Notes: generated by a model from the sequence alone, not told the origin. Shown: positions 8,719-20,068, counted from the stretch's first letter. The stretch: DNA of 64,000 bases from Thiohalomonas sp963783235 (GCA_963783235.1 CAWAMN010000002.1:124001-188000), one strand, 5' to 3'. A program made the numbers and translations.

Positions 8719-10071
8719 TCAGGCCGCCACTTTTCGAGCGATATAATCGAGACCGTCGCTGTCCTCCATGACGGTGGCCAGCGCCACCTCGGCTTGAATA
8801 CGATCAAGTCCGAGACGCTCCAGCATCGCTTCACTCACCTCCATCGTGTCCGATTCGCCGATTCCATGGCGCTTCAGCAGGGCATTGGCGACGTAGACGA
8901 GGTTGGGATAGACGGAGTATTCACTGCGGTAATTGGGATTGTGGTGCTCCCGGACCGCCTCGATGATCTCCATGGGCATATCCCAGGACTCCATCAGCCA
9001 CAGGCCCAGTTCGGTGTGGGTGACGCCCACCGTCTCGCGCTCCAGTTCATCGACCGGACGCTCCGGTTCCTCCTGCATGGCCCGGTTGAGGCGCTCGAAT
9101 TGCTCTGGAAACAAGTGTCCGAGCAGCAGAAAACCGAAATTGTGCAGCAGACCCGCCAGGTAGGCGACCCCGGGCGAAGGCCGGCGGTTGTAATCGATGG
9201 CATTGCACAGTGCCTGAGCCAGGGCGCCGGTGTGCACGGCATGGTGCCAAAACGCATTCAGGCCGATGGGACCGCCCTTGGGATTGCGGAAAGTCCGACC
9301 TAACACCAGACCGAAGGCGAACTCATAGACAAAATCCATGCCCAGGACCCGGACTATGGCCTGGTCCACCGTCTCCACCTTTCCCTGATACCCATAAAGG
9401 GGCGAGGTGGCGTAACGGATGAGCTGGGCCGAGAGACTCGGATCCTGCTCAATAACCGCGGACAGTTCACTGGCATGGGAGTACGGGTTATTGCGCAGGC
9501 GGATGATCTCCGCCGCCATGCCCGGCATCGCGGGCAACTCCGTAACCGACTCCACCTTGCGACGGATGGAATCCTTGGATTTGGCGGTGCCGCTGTCGAC
9601 CTCGCCGCTGCTGATCACATGTTTACGCCAGCTGTCGGCCTGCAGACGGGCAAAGTCCTCCCGGTTGGCGCGAATAAAGACCCCCGCGGTTCCGGAGGCA
9701 AAGTAGACCGTTTCGCAGTCATTGAGTGCACAGTCCTGAATCGCACGCAGGCCGTAGGGTTCGGCCAGCGGCGGGATCGCCTCGGGATCACAATTCGGGA
9801 AGATTTCGCGCACCTCATCATCCGTACAGACGCGCAACTCCCGTTTGAACATGCGCGACAGGCGCTCCACGTCCGGCTTGCGGCCTGCAGGCACGATGGC
9901 CATCACCGCTGATTTGCCGCTTTTCAGCAGTACGGCACGAGCAACCCTTTCGGCGGGCAGTCCGGCCGCCGCTACCATTTCATCGAAACTGCCGATCGTC
10001 TCCGTCACGCGGATTTTGTACTCACCGCGTTTGGTCAACAGGTAGGTACGAACGGTTTTTGGGAGATTCAT
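8719..10071 (-). CDS. YbaK-type deacylase domain fused to HDOD domain
   Basis: The 450-residue protein has two domains. Residues about 5-150 match the YbaK/ProX aminoacyl-tRNA deacylase fold (ARAVLLKSGKSAVMAIVPAG near 45, LAEPYGLRAIQDCAL near 105, then FASGTAGVFIRAN). Residues about 170-400 form an HDOD domain (LPAMPGMAAEIIRLRNNP, HAVHTGALAQAL, YLAGLLHNFGFLLL). HDOD proteins are signalling or regulatory relatives of HD phosphohydrolases, usually non-catalytic. Pairing with YbaK suggests that a tRNA- or amino-acid-related ligand is sensed, which is inference. It is monocistronic with its own terminator. Confidence 0.85.
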   Translation of the reverse strand: MNLPKTVRTYLLTKRGEYKIRVTETIGSFDEMVAAAGLPAERVARAVLLKSGKSAVMAIVPAGRKPDVERLSRMFKRELRVCTDDEVREIFPNCDPEAIPPLAEPYGLRAIQDCALNDCETVYFASGTAGVFIRANREDFARLQADSWRKHVISSGEVDSGTAKSKDSIRRKVESVTELPAMPGMAAEIIRLRNNPYSHASELSAVIEQDPSLSAQLIRYATSPLYGYQGKVETVDQAIVRVLGMDFVYEFAFGLVLGRTFRNPKGGPIGLNAFWHHAVHTGALAQALCNAIDYNRRPSPGVAYLAGLLHNFGFLLLGHLFPEQFERLNRAMQEEPERPVDELERETVGVTHTELGLWLMESWDMPMEIIEAVREHHNPNYRSEYSVYPNLVYVANALLKRHGIGESDTMEVSEAMLERLGLDRIQAEVALATVMEDSDGLDYIARKVAA

Positions 10072-10231
10072 GTCACTGCTTCCCGATGTCGCTGTGGACG
10101 TCTTTCGGCGTTGGCTTATAGCCTAGCGAGAAGCAGAGAAAAAGGCTGGGAAGAGAGTCACAGGAAGGAGTGACGCGGGTCACAAAACGGAAAAATTCGC
10201 CACTGATCCTATTAACCAGCGTCAATTCTGT

Positions 10232-11399
10232 TCAGCCTTCGCGTGGACCGCGTCCGCGGCTCACGGCACCGTTCCCGAAGCGCGATCGAATATCGTCGAG
10301 GATGGAATCCACCCGGCTGCCGCGGGCGTGCGCCTCCTCGAAGAGGCACTGCTGGCGCTCGTCAGGCGCATCAAAGCCGCTGACCCCGACCCCCACCAGC
10401 CGAACCGGCGGGTGCGGGTGCTCGATCCTCTCCTCATAGAGCCGAAGGGCGGTGTCCCGGATTTCCGAGGTTACATCGGTCACTTTCGGGCAAAGACAGG
10501 GAGCGCGTCACAGTCGTGAAATCCTTGAAACGCACCTTGATTGTCACGGTTCGGCCCGCCAACTGTTGCCGACGCAGCCGCCAACCGACCTGCTCAGCCA
10601 ATTCCGAGAGCCAACCCCGAAGGCTGGCCGGATCGTCGATATCGTTGGCGAAGGTGGTCTCGTTGGATACCGATTTGGCCTCCTGTTCGGAGATAACCGG
10701 TCGCTCGTCGATGCCGTGCGCCAGCTCCCAGAGGTGTTCGCCGCCGCGTCCGAGATGGCGGGCAATGAGCTGCCGCGAATAGTGCCGTAGCTGGCCCACG
10801 GTGCGGATCCCGAGGCGCTCCAACTGGCGCGCACTGGCCGGCCCCACCCCCCAAAGCCGAGTCACCGGCAGCGGGTCCAGCGACTCGGCGATCCGATCCG
10901 GAATGAACTGGAAGAAGCCATCGGGTTTGTTCATATCACTGGCCAGCTTGGCCAGAAACTTGTTGGGTGCCACCCCGACCGAGGCGACCAGATCGAGCTC
11001 CTCACGGATTTCGCGCTTGATCTCCCGACCGATCGTCTCGGCACTTCCGAACAGCCGCAGACTGCCGGTCACATCAAGAAAGGCCTCATCCAGGGACAGG
11101 GGTTCAATTTGCGGCGTGTAGCGCTCAAAGACGGCATGGATCTGCCGTGACACCTGCGAATAGAGGCCGTGGCGGGGCGGCAGCACCACCGCTTTCGGGC
11201 AGAGCCGAAGCGCGGTCGCCGTCGGCATGGCGCTGTGCACCCCGAACCGCCGCGCCTCGTAGCTGGCCGCCGCGACCACGCCGCGGCCCTGCGGGGTGCC
11301 GCCGACGATGAGCGGCCGCCCGCGCAGTTCCGGCCGCTCCCGCGCCTCCACCGAGGCGAAGAAGGCATCCATGTCGACGTGGAGGATGGCGCGGGTCAT
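10232..11399 (-). CDS. dinB: DNA polymerase IV (apparent frameshift)
   Basis: This Y-family translesion polymerase reads from ATG 11399 (MTRAILHVDMDAFFASVE) with the catalytic acids in DMDAFF and SLDEAFLDVTGS. The fingers, thumb (LWGVGPASARQLERLGI, a helix-hairpin-helix) and little finger follow. The main frame breaks near 10490 in FTTVTRSLSLP. The adjacent frame then continues TDVTSEIRDTALRLYEERI and ends at 10232. Removing one G (CCCGAAAGTGACC) restores a product of about 388 residues. It lacks a recognisable beta-clamp-binding tail before the stop, although the ending may be affected by the indel. Probably intact in the organism. Confidence 0.9.
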
Positions 11400-11620
11400 G
11401 CGCCCGATTTTAACCGAATGACCAACCACGGGGGACACGAGGAGCACGGGGTAACTGAATGGATAGGCCACAGAGAGACACAAGGATGGGCAAAGGAGTG
11501 AAAAGCGACGTACCCATCACCCTTGCCATATCGCCCCAACGGCGGGTTTCCTACCGCCCTCCTGGAAGCTGTAAGCCAAAAGTTTCCCCGTGCGCCCCGT
11601 GCTCCCCGTGGTTAACTGTG

Positions 11621-13993
11621 TTATCGCTTGAGCTTGGCCAAGGCATCGGCCATGGCGGAATTGCCCACGGCCGGCTGTTCGCGCGGTTTGGAGGGTTTTG
11701 GCTTCCCCCCTTGGGCCGGCGTTCCCCTTTCGGGCGTTCTGCGGCATCCCGGGGATCATCGCTCATGCGCATCGAAAGTCCGATGCGTTTGCGCTTCAGG
11801 TCCACCTCCATGACCTTGACCTTGACCACGTCGCCCGCCTTGACCACCTCGCGCGGGTCCTTGACGAACTTGTCGGACATGGCGGAGATGTGCACCAGCC
11901 CGTCCTGGTGGACGCCGATGTCGACGAAGGCGCCGAAATTGGTGACGTTGGTCACCACGCCTTCCAGGACCATGCCGGGCTGAAGGTCCTTATCTCCTCG
12001 ACGCCCTCCTTGAAGGCGGCGGTCTTGAACTCCGGGCGCGGGTCGCGGCCCGGCTTTTCCAGCTCGGCCAGGATGTCGCGGACAGTGGGCACGCCAAAGC
12101 GATCGTCGGTGAAGTTGGCCGGGTTCGAGCGACTCGCAGGTATCTGCTGTCGCCGATCAGCTCGCCGACGTCGCGCCCGCTCTGCGTCGGCGATGCGCTC
12201 GACCACGCGGGTAGGACTCCGGGATGCACCGCGGAGGCATCCAGCGGATTGTCACCGTTCATGATGCGCAGGAAGCCGGCCGCCTGCTCGAACGCCTTGT
12301 CGCCCAGGCGCGGCACCTTGAGCAGATCCTTGCGGGAGCTGAAGGCGCCATGCTCGTCGCGGTAAGCGACGATGATTGGCCGCCATGCGCCGGGCCCGAG
12401 ACCCGCAACGCGCGAGCAGCAGCGGCGCGGAGGCGGTATTCACATCCACGCCGACCGCGTTGACGCAGTCCTCCACCACCGCATCCAGCGGCGCGTGCCA
12501 GCTTGCATCTGGGCGACATCGTGCTGGTACTGGCCGACGCCGATGGACTTCGGATCGATCTTCACCAGCTCCGCCAGCGGGTCCTGCAGGCGCCGGGCGA
12601 TGGAGACCGCGCCGCGCAGGGAGACATCCAGGTCGGGCAGTTCCTGGGAGGCATAGCTCGGAGGCGGAGTAGACCGAGGCGCCGGCCTCGCTGACCATCA
12701 CCTTGTTGAGCTTGAGTCCGGGTGACGCTTGATCAGGTCCGGCGCCAGCCTGTCGGTTTCCCGCGAGGCGGTGCCGTTGCCGATGGCGACCAGATCGACG
12801 TCGTGTTTGGCCGACAGGCCGCCAGCGCGGCGATGGATTCGTCCCACGTGTTCTTCGGGGCGTGGGGATAGATGGTGGCGGTATCCAGCACCTTGCCGGT
12901 GGCGTCGACCACCGCCACCTTGACCCCGGTGCGCAGGCCCGGGTCGAGGCCCGAGGGTGGCCCGCGGTCCGGCGGGGGCGGCCAGCAGCAGGTCGTGCAG
13001 GTTCTGACCGAAGACCTTGATGGCCTCCTCCTCGGCCGACTCACGCAGGCGGGCCTTCAGGTCGGTATCCAGGTGGGTGAAAATCTTCACCCGCCAGGCC
13101 CAGCGCACCGTATCGGCCAGCCATTTGTCCGCCGCCCGGCCTTCATTGCGGATATCGAAGTGGGCCACGATATGACGTTCGCCGCTGGAGGGCTCCAGAG
13201 GACTGCGGCCCTCCGCCTCATCTTCGGGCAGCACCAGGTTGAGATTCAGAACCCCCTCCTTGCGTCCCCGGAACAGGGCCAGGGCACGGTGGGAGGGAAT
13301 GCTCCTGACCGGCTCCGAATAGTCGAAATAATCGGAAAACTTGGCCGCTCCCACGCCTCCTGCGTTCCGCGGCATTAGTCCATCCCTGGACGTCGCGCCC
13401 TCCTCTTCCTTGCCGGGCACGGCGACCGACTTGAGCACGGCGTTGTCCCACAGGTATTCGCGCAACTTGCCCACCAGCTCGGCATCCTCGGCGAACTGCT
13501 CCATGAGGATCTGCCGGGCCCCCTCCAGGGCCGCCGCGGCGTCCGCCACACCCTTGTCGGCGTCGACATACTTCGGGGCCTCCGCTTCGGGATCGAGGGT
13601 CGGGTCCTCCAGAAGCCCGAGCGCCAGCGGCTCAAGACCCACCTCCTTCGCTATTTGCGCCTTGGTGCGGCGCTTGGGCATATAGGGGCGGTAGAGGTCT
13701 TCCAGGCGGGTCTTGGTATCGGCCTCGGCCACCGCCTTTTTCAGCTCCGGCGTGAGCTTACCCTGCTCCTCGATGCTCTTCAGCACCGTCGAGCGGCGAT
13801 CCTCCAGTTCACGGAGATAGGTCAGCCGCTCTTCGAGCTGACGCAGTTGGCTGTCGTCCAGCCCACCGGTCGCCTCTTTGCGGTAGCGGGCCACAAACGG
13901 CACTGTGGCCCCGCTGTCGAGGAGCTGCACGGTGGCATCGACCTGGGCAACCCTGACGCCGAGCTCATCGGCAATGCGCTGGAAAATAGTCAT
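11621..13993 (-). CDS. tex: Tex, S1-domain RNA-binding protein (many frameshifts)
   Basis: The Tex transcription accessory protein reads from ATG 13993 (MTIFQRIADELGVRV) through the Tex N-terminal helical domain (PFVARYRKEATGGLDD, LYRPYMPKRRTKAQIA). Next come a YqgF-like domain (GLDPGLRTGVKVAVVD, VDLVAIGNGTASRETD), a helix-hairpin-helix region and a C-terminal S1 domain (VTNVTNFGAFVDIGVHQDGLVHISAMSDKFV). It ends NSAMADALAKLKR at 11621. At least six single-base shifts occur, clustered at 11.68-12.97 kb. The one I checked (an extra G near 12955 before LDPGLRTG) is a homopolymer insertion. The total length suits a Tex of about 780 residues, so I treat it as one gene with sequence errors. Confidence 0.88.
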
Positions 13994-14229
13994 GCAACAG
14001 TCCGTCGGTAGTAGGCTCAAAGATCGGGGATTTTAGTCCGCTGCCCTGAGCATGAAAATCTTGACTTTGCCCGTTTGTGGTCCCTGTCGGGGCGCCGAAT
14101 GGTTTAAGGTGGGACCAGGAACGCATCTTTTTGGGAGGACTCCCTCCAATGCCCCCTTTGCGCCCGCCCGGCAGACGGGAGCAAAAGTTCGGATCGAAGC
14201 GTCGATTATCCCGCACGGCCAGGACTATC

Positions 14230-16803
14230 ATGTACCGAAACCATCTTTTTCTCTCTGGCATGGCAAACGGTCACACTAATCCAAGTTATCTTCCGCGCCC
14301 CCTGCCGCCGCAATTGATGGGACTGGCGGAATTGGCGCTCGATGTACGCTGGAATTGGAACCATGCTGCCGACCGCCTCTGGGAGAGCATCGACCCCGAG
14401 CTCTGGAACGCCACGGGCAATGCCTGGCTGATCCTGGAGAGCGTCTCCCATCGGCGGCTGGAAAACCTCGCCACAAACAAGGCATTCGTGGCGGAATTGG
14501 AGCGTTTGCTGGCCACCAAAGCGGATTACCTGGCTCGGACAGCTGGTTCAGTGAGAACCACGGGGATGACGCACTCGGCGGCGTCGCCTATATGAGCATG
14601 GAGTTCGGGTTGGGCGAGGCCCTCCCGATATACTCCGGCGGGCTCGGAATCCTTGCGGGTGACCACCTGAAGACCTCCAGTGATTTGGGCGTTCCGCTGG
14701 TCGGGGTGGGACTGCTTTACCAGCAGGGCTATTTTCGTCAGAACCTGGACGCCTCCGGCGAGCAAATCGCCATCTATCCCTACAACGATCCCACCCTCCT
14801 TCCGGTCATGCCCCTGCGGGATTCGGAGGGCGAATGGTTGCGTGTCACGGTCGAATTGCCCGGTCGCGAAATCCACCTGCGCGCCTGGGAAGTGCAGGCC
14901 GGGCGTAACCGGCTCTACCTTCTCGACAGCAACCATCCGCTCAACGGCCCGGCGGATCGGGGCATTACCGGCGGAACTGTACGGCGGCAGTCTGGAGATG
15001 CGACTGCAGCAAGAGCTGGTCCTCGGTATCGGCGGCTGGCGCCTGCTGAGGGCCCTGGGTGTCCGTTGCGACGTACTCCACCTCAACGAAGGCCATCCGG
15101 CATTCGCGGTCCTGGAGCGGGCCGCCGATTTCATGCGCCAGGTCGACACCGATTTCCATACAGCGCTCCGCGCCACGGCGGCAGGCAATATCTTCACCAC
15201 CCATACCCCGGTGGATGCAGGTTTCGACCGGTTTCCCCAGGAGCTGATCGCCCAATACCTGGAGCCGTTCGTCGGACGACTGGGCATTGGACTGGAGGAG
15301 TTGCTGGCGCTGGGCCGGATAGATGGTCCTGATGCGCACGAGCCGTTCAACATGGCCTTTCTGGCCCTGCGCTGCTGCGGTCGCATTAACGGTGTCAGCC
15401 GGCTTCACGGCGAAGTCAGCCGTGGCATTTTCCAGCCCCTTTTTGCGGAGTGGCCCCAGCGCGAGGTGCCCATCGACTACGTTACCAACGGCGTGCATAT
15501 GCCCTCATGGGATTCTGCCCACGCCGATGCGCTATGGACCGCGGCCTGCGGCAAAGAGCGCTGGCTAGGTACCCAGGAGGGTATCGAGGCCCGGTTCCGG
15601 GAAGTCGATGACGAGACACTCTGGGAATTTCGGGTCCGCCAGCGCCAGGACCTCATCCATAACCTGCGCCGGCGTCTGGTCCGACAGCAGCAGGCCCGGG
15701 GCAAGGGTTCCACCCGCGCTGCGCTGGTCGACCGACTCGATCCCAACTGCCTCACCATCGGATTCGCCCGACGATTCGCCGCCTACAAACGCCCCGATCT
15801 TCTGTTGCACGATCCCGAACGACTGTTGCGACTTCTCAATGATTCCGAGCGCCCGGTTCAATTGGTGGTCGCCGGCAAGGCGCATCCCAAGGACCGGCTT
15901 GGTCGGCAGCTGGTGCGGCGGTGGAGTGACTTCATGCATTACTCCCGGGCGCGGGGTCGAATGGTGTTCGTCGAGGACTACGATATCGGCCTGGCCACCG
16001 AGCTGGTGCAGGGTGTCGACCTATGGCTCAACACTCCTCTACGTCCCTGGGAGGCGAGCGGCACCAGTGGCATGAAGGTCCTGGTCAATGGGGGGCTCAA
16101 TCTTTCCGAGCTGGACGGCTGGTGGGCCGAGGCCTACCGCCCGGAGGCGGGTTGGGCCATCGGCGACGGTCGAGAACACGACCATGATCCCGTATGGGAT
16201 GACCGGGAGGCGGAGCAGTTGTACTCCCTCCTGGAAGAGGAGGTGGTCCCCTCCTTTTATGAGCGTGATGATCAAGGGATACCGACCGCCTGGGTGGAGC
16301 GGCTGCGGGAGAGCATGGCCCATCTGACCCCGAGGTTTTCCACCAACCGGATGGTTCGCGAATATACGGAAGCCCACTACCTGCCGGCCGCCGCGGAGTG
16401 GCGCCGCCGGACTGCAAACGGCGGTGCGCTGGGGGCAGAGCTCGAAGCGTGGCGACTGGCTGTCCGGGAACACTGGCCCCGGCTCCATTTCGGCAACTGC
16501 AGTATCGAGAAAGAGGGCGACCACTACCTCTTCCGGCTGCAGATCTTTCTTGACGAGATCGAGCCGGACTTCGTCGCCGCCCAGCTCTATGCCATTCCGC
16601 GCAGCGAGGGGGAACCGGCCGTCTGGCCGCTTGAGCGTGGGCGGGCGCTGCCTGGCGCCGTCAATGGATTTGCCTTCGAGGGGCGGGTGCCCGCCGACCG
16701 GCCAGCCAATCACTACACGCCGCGGCTGGTACCGTTTCACCCCGACGCCCAGGTGCCGCTGGAGAGCCCCATGATTCTATGGCGGCGCTCTTGTCAGTGT
16801 TAG
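14230..16803 (+). CDS. Alpha-glucan (glycogen/maltodextrin) phosphorylase, DUF3417 type (two frameshifts)
   Basis: This GT35 enzyme releases glucose-1-phosphate from alpha-1,4-glucans with PLP. It reads from ATG 14230 (AGGA upstream; ATG 14260 possible). The N-terminal DUF3417 region has ELALDVRWNWNHAADRLWE. Next come YMSMEFGLGEALPIYSGGLGILAGDHLK, LNEGHPAF, THTPVDAGFDRFP, VTNGVHMPSW, the glucan-binding IGFARRFAAYKRPDLLL and the PLP-site region EASGTSGMKVLVNGGLNL near 16050. Frames change near 14540 (one base missing in LARDSWFSENHG) and near 14960 (one G extra before ELYGG). About 858 residues, normal for this group. It probably works with the GH15 enzyme at 59-61 kb in storage-glucan use, though they are unlinked. 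Confidence 0.9.
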
Positions 16804-16879
16804 CACGGTATCATTTGTAACCTAAGCGCTCTCGGCCTTCCCCATGCTGTTGCGGCTTCCAGCCGCAATAGCGTGCCTA

Positions 16880-17165
16880 GCCGATCGCGGCAGGATGCCG
16901 CTCACAACCAACCCGATCACCCTCCGTCGTAGGAGCGGCATCCTGCCGCGAATCCCCGTCAAGACCTCTTTCGCGGCAAGATGCCGCTCCTACAAAAAAA
17001 CGCCCCCTGACTCCCGACCGGTAGGAACGGCTTCCAGCCGCGAATTCCCCGCACGGAACCCCATCGCGGCAGGATGCCGCACAGACAATCCCGCCGCTCC
17101 CACTGGAGCAAAGCGCCGATTTGTACTCAGGCGTTCTCGGTTCCTCCGCGCTGTAGGGGCGGTTC
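16880..17165. repeat. REP-like palindromes (five units)
   Basis: There are five alternating copies of a palindromic unit of the type GTAGGAGCGGCATCCTGCCGCGA, in both orientations, separated by 20-45 bp. The same family is at 62.1-62.4 kb. It resembles the REP sequences common in gammaproteobacterial intergenic space. No gene is seen in 16804-17195. Confidence 0.75.
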
Positions 17166-17195
17166 CTACGAGTGAAGACGGTATACTGGTCGACC

Positions 17196-18266
17196 ATGAG
17201 GAGAATTATCCTGTTGTTGTGCGCCTCCCTCTGCGCCTGCACAACCGCTGACGCCCAACCGCCCGGCCAGGCTGTCGTATTCATGTACCACCGGGTTGGC
17301 GATTCCCGTTACCCCTCCACTAACGTCACCGGCGAGGATTTTGAGGCGCAGCTGAATCAGCTCGCGCGAAAGCACTTTGAGGTCTGGCCGCTCGAGCGCA
17401 TTGTCCAACACCTCAAGAAGCGGATGCCGCTCCCGGAGCGCACGGTTGCGATCACCTTCGACGACGCCTACGCCAGCGTGTATGAAAATGCCTGGCCGAA
17501 GCTAAGGCAGCGCGGCTGGCCGTTTACGGTTTTTATCAGCACCGACGCGGTGGATGGAGGTCTGCGCGACTTCATGAGCTGGGAGCAGATGAGGAAGATG
17601 CAGGCCGCCGGCGTCACTTTCGCCAATCACTCCCGCTCCCATGACCATCTGCTCGCCAGAAAACCCGGCGAAACGAAAGTCAGCTGGAAGGAACGGGTGA
17701 AAGAGGATATCCATGACGCGGAGAAACGGCTTCAACAAGAGTTGGGCAAAGAGGCCAATCCGGGGCTCCTGTTCGCCTACCCCTTCGGTGAATACAGTGC
17801 CGCTCTGGCCGGCATCATCCATGAATTGGGCTACAGCGGTTTCGGCCAACACTCAGGGGCGTTGGGTCCGCAGTCGGACTTTCGTGCCCTGCCCCGCTAC
17901 CCCATCAACGAGCGCTTTTCAGATCGAGATGAATTCGTCGTCAAGGCCGACAGCCTGCCGTTGGCCGTTGAGGAAATCACCCCTTGGGATCCCTTGCTGG
18001 ACCGGAATAACCCGCCGCGCCTTCGAGTGACGCTCGCGGAAAGCGAAGCCGATCTGAAACGGCTGGCCTGCTACGCCAGCGGCCAGGGGCGCCTCTCGAT
18101 ACACTGGATCGCGCGAGATGAGCGTCGGTTTTCGGTGCAGGCCCCCGAAGCATTCGATTCGGGTCGAGCGCGCTACAACTGTACGGCGCCGTCAAAGAGT
18201 GGGCGGTGGTACTGGTTCAGTCAGCCCTGGGTGATTCCGCCAAACGCAAAGGACCCAAATCACTGA
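17196..18266 (+). CDS. Exported polysaccharide deacetylase (NodB domain)
   Basis: The 356-residue protein starts at ATG 17196 with a signal peptide (MRRIILLLCASLCA, possibly lipidated at the Cys of CACTT). The NodB/CE4 domain covers about residues 25-240. It has the MYHRVGD start, the metal-binding TFDDAY motif near 94, the HSRSH histidine motif near 148 and FAYPFGEYS near 195. The layout resembles the deacetylase domain of PgaB/IcaB (de-N-acetylation of poly-beta-1,6-GlcNAc). A beta-rich tail of about 110 residues follows. No pga genes are adjacent. The last 50 bp overlap the convergent Bax-like gene. Confidence 0.85.
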   Translation: MRRIILLLCASLCACTTADAQPPGQAVVFMYHRVGDSRYPSTNVTGEDFEAQLNQLARKHFEVWPLERIVQHLKKRMPLPERTVAITFDDAYASVYENAWPKLRQRGWPFTVFISTDAVDGGLRDFMSWEQMRKMQAAGVTFANHSRSHDHLLARKPGETKVSWKERVKEDIHDAEKRLQQELGKEANPGLLFAYPFGEYSAALAGIIHELGYSGFGQHSGALGPQSDFRALPRYPINERFSDRDEFVVKADSLPLAVEEITPWDPLLDRNNPPRLRVTLAESEADLKRLACYASGQGRLSIHWIARDERRFSVQAPEAFDSGRARYNCTAPSKSGRWYWFSQPWVIPPNAKDPNH

Positions 18267-19152
18267 GTGCGTTGTAACGGATCATCGCGCGAATCTCCGT
18301 CACGTAATCGAGGCCGCGTTCGGAATAATGGCGCAGGCCTTCTGCCAATCTTTCCGGGTCCAGGGGGCGTCCGGCCTCTCGCATTTCCGCCCGAAGCCGG
18401 CGGAGATCCCGATAGGCGCTGCCGGTATTCAGATTTTTCAGATAGGCGCGTACGGAACTGCGCAAATCCGGGAACATTCGCACGAAGTGCTCCGCACCGG
18501 CTACCCGGCGCAGGGGCACCATCCCTTCATCGGGATTCCAAGTCCATTCACCAAACAGGTTGTTGCCCTCCCGTGCGAACCGGGATGTCCCCCAGGCACT
18601 CTCGTTGGCCGCCTGGGCCAGCGCCAGTCCCGGAGGGATCTCATCAAGACGTCGAAGTAATCGGCGTTCGAACAGCGGATCGGAAACGGTCACATCGACA
18701 CCATATTCCTGAGCCAAGGCCGTGAACCACTGCCACTTCTCACCATCCGGGCTCGGCGCCCCTCCTTGAAGTCCCTTACGTACGGCCGAGCGCAGGCGAC
18801 GAAGCCGTGCATTCTCGGCCAGCACTATCGGTAACAGCGCCCGAAAAAACAGGATCTTTTTGCGCTCGACACGGAGATGCCCCAGGTCCAGCGGGATCTG
18901 CTGAACGAGCAGCGGCGGTACCGTCTCCCCTGGGGGCCAGCGATACTCATGACGATTGAAAACGGATTCGAGCGAATCGGCATCCCTGGCCGCCACAAGT
19001 TGAAGCGGCACCTCGACGCGAGGGGATTCTTCAACCCGTCCCGCAATCAGCCAGAGCAACAGACCGGCTATCAGCAGAGGCAGAGAAATGGCAGCGGTTG
19101 CCAAAGCGGGCAGGGGCAACCGAGTACCGGATTCGGAAGGGGGAAAACGCAT
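18217..19152 (-). CDS. Bax-like glucosaminidase domain protein
   Basis: The 311-residue protein has one N-terminal membrane anchor (about residues 15-38, ATAAISLPLLIAGLLLWLIAG) and a periplasmic glucosaminidase domain. The Bax/FlgJ-type active-site region is PPGLALAQAANESAWGTSRFAREGNNLFGEWTW (catalytic Glu in NESAWG), followed by SVRAYLKNLNTGSAYRDLR. Such proteins cut peptidoglycan glycan strands. The length is close to the E. coli Bax protein. It overlaps the deacetylase gene tail-to-tail by 50 bp, so both C-termini share DNA. Confidence 0.82.
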   Translation of the reverse strand: MRFPPSESGTRLPLPALATAAISLPLLIAGLLLWLIAGRVEESPRVEVPLQLVAARDADSLESVFNRHEYRWPPGETVPPLLVQQIPLDLGHLRVERKKILFFRALLPIVLAENARLRRLRSAVRKGLQGGAPSPDGEKWQWFTALAQEYGVDVTVSDPLFERRLLRRLDEIPPGLALAQAANESAWGTSRFAREGNNLFGEWTWNPDEGMVPLRRVAGAEHFVRMFPDLRSSVRAYLKNLNTGSAYRDLRRLRAEMREAGRPLDPERLAEGLRHYSERGLDYVTEIRAMIRYNALSDLGPLRLAESPRAD

Positions 19153-19238
19153 AGGGAACAGCGAAATTACGCGTAAAAACCGTTCAGCCAGTCTACGGGG
19201 TCGGAGTAAATTTCGCCATTGCGAACCTGCTGGAGCAG

Positions 19239-20060
19239 CTATTCACGTACATTCGATTCGAGCCGCCAGCCTGACGGGTTCCGAACCCAGGTCAGCCAGC
19301 GCTCGAACAGTTCCCTATCGGCACCCGCCACGACGGAGCGCGGGACCATGGCCGGCGTAAAGACCCTTTCGCCCTCAAGCGTGGCGGCATGACCGCCCGC
19401 TTCCTGGAGAATCAGGCTGCCGGCGGCATAGTCCCAGATCTTCTGGCGCCCGTGCAGATAGACGTGATAACGACCCGCCGCCAGGGTGCACCAGTCCAGT
19501 GCCGCCGAACCGCAGTTTCGCTGCGAGGCAAAAGGCGGCTCACTGGCGACCCGGCGGGCCAGGTCGGGGGCGAGGCGTTTGAAGTCCACCGCCCCGACAC
19601 CGTTTTCCAGCGGCAGGCCGGGGGCAGAGTCGCGAAGCGGGGCGTCATTAAGAGCAGCACCCCCGCCCCTCACGGCCGAGAAACACTCGTCCCGTAACGG
19701 GTCATAAACGAGTCCACACTGGATCTCGCCATCGGCAAGCAGTGCCAGGGATACCGAGAAAAACGGCAGCCCCATAGCGAAGTTCGTCGTGCCATCCAGC
19801 GGGTCGAGTAGCCACAATCCCTCCTTCGCCGTATCGAGCAACCTTTGCTGCTCCGAGACGTCCATCTCTTCACCGAGAAGTGCGATCCGCGGCCACCTCT
19901 CGGCAAGCGCGGCAGCGACCCGCTGCTGCATTGCGATATCCGCTTCGGTAACGAGGCTTCCGTCGGCCTTCTGTCGAGCCGTTGCACCAAAGCGTGGCAG
20001 CAGTTCCGTGCGTGCGGCCTCGGTGATGATGGGCCGTAGCTCCCCGATGGCGGGCATCAT
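19239..20060 (-). CDS. Inositol-monophosphatase family protein
   Basis: This 273-residue Mg-dependent phosphatase has the family's three metal motifs: the LLGEEM acids near residue 62, LLDPLDGTTNFAMGLPFF near 83, and WDYAAGSLILQEAGG near 210. Members include inositol monophosphatase SuhB, CysQ (PAP phosphatase) and fructose-1,6-bisphosphatase types, and sequence reading alone does not settle the substrate. It is shorter and more divergent than SuhB. The DUF488 gene lies 8 bp upstream on the same strand, suggesting a two-gene operon. Confidence 0.88.
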   Translation of the reverse strand: MMPAIGELRPIITEAARTELLPRFGATARQKADGSLVTEADIAMQQRVAAALAERWPRIALLGEEMDVSEQQRLLDTAKEGLWLLDPLDGTTNFAMGLPFFSVSLALLADGEIQCGLVYDPLRDECFSAVRGGGAALNDAPLRDSAPGLPLENGVGAVDFKRLAPDLARRVASEPPFASQRNCGSAALDWCTLAAGRYHVYLHGRQKIWDYAAGSLILQEAGGHAATLEGERVFTPAMVPRSVVAGADRELFERWLTWVRNPSGWRLESNVRE

Positions 20061-20068
20061 TTATTTAC

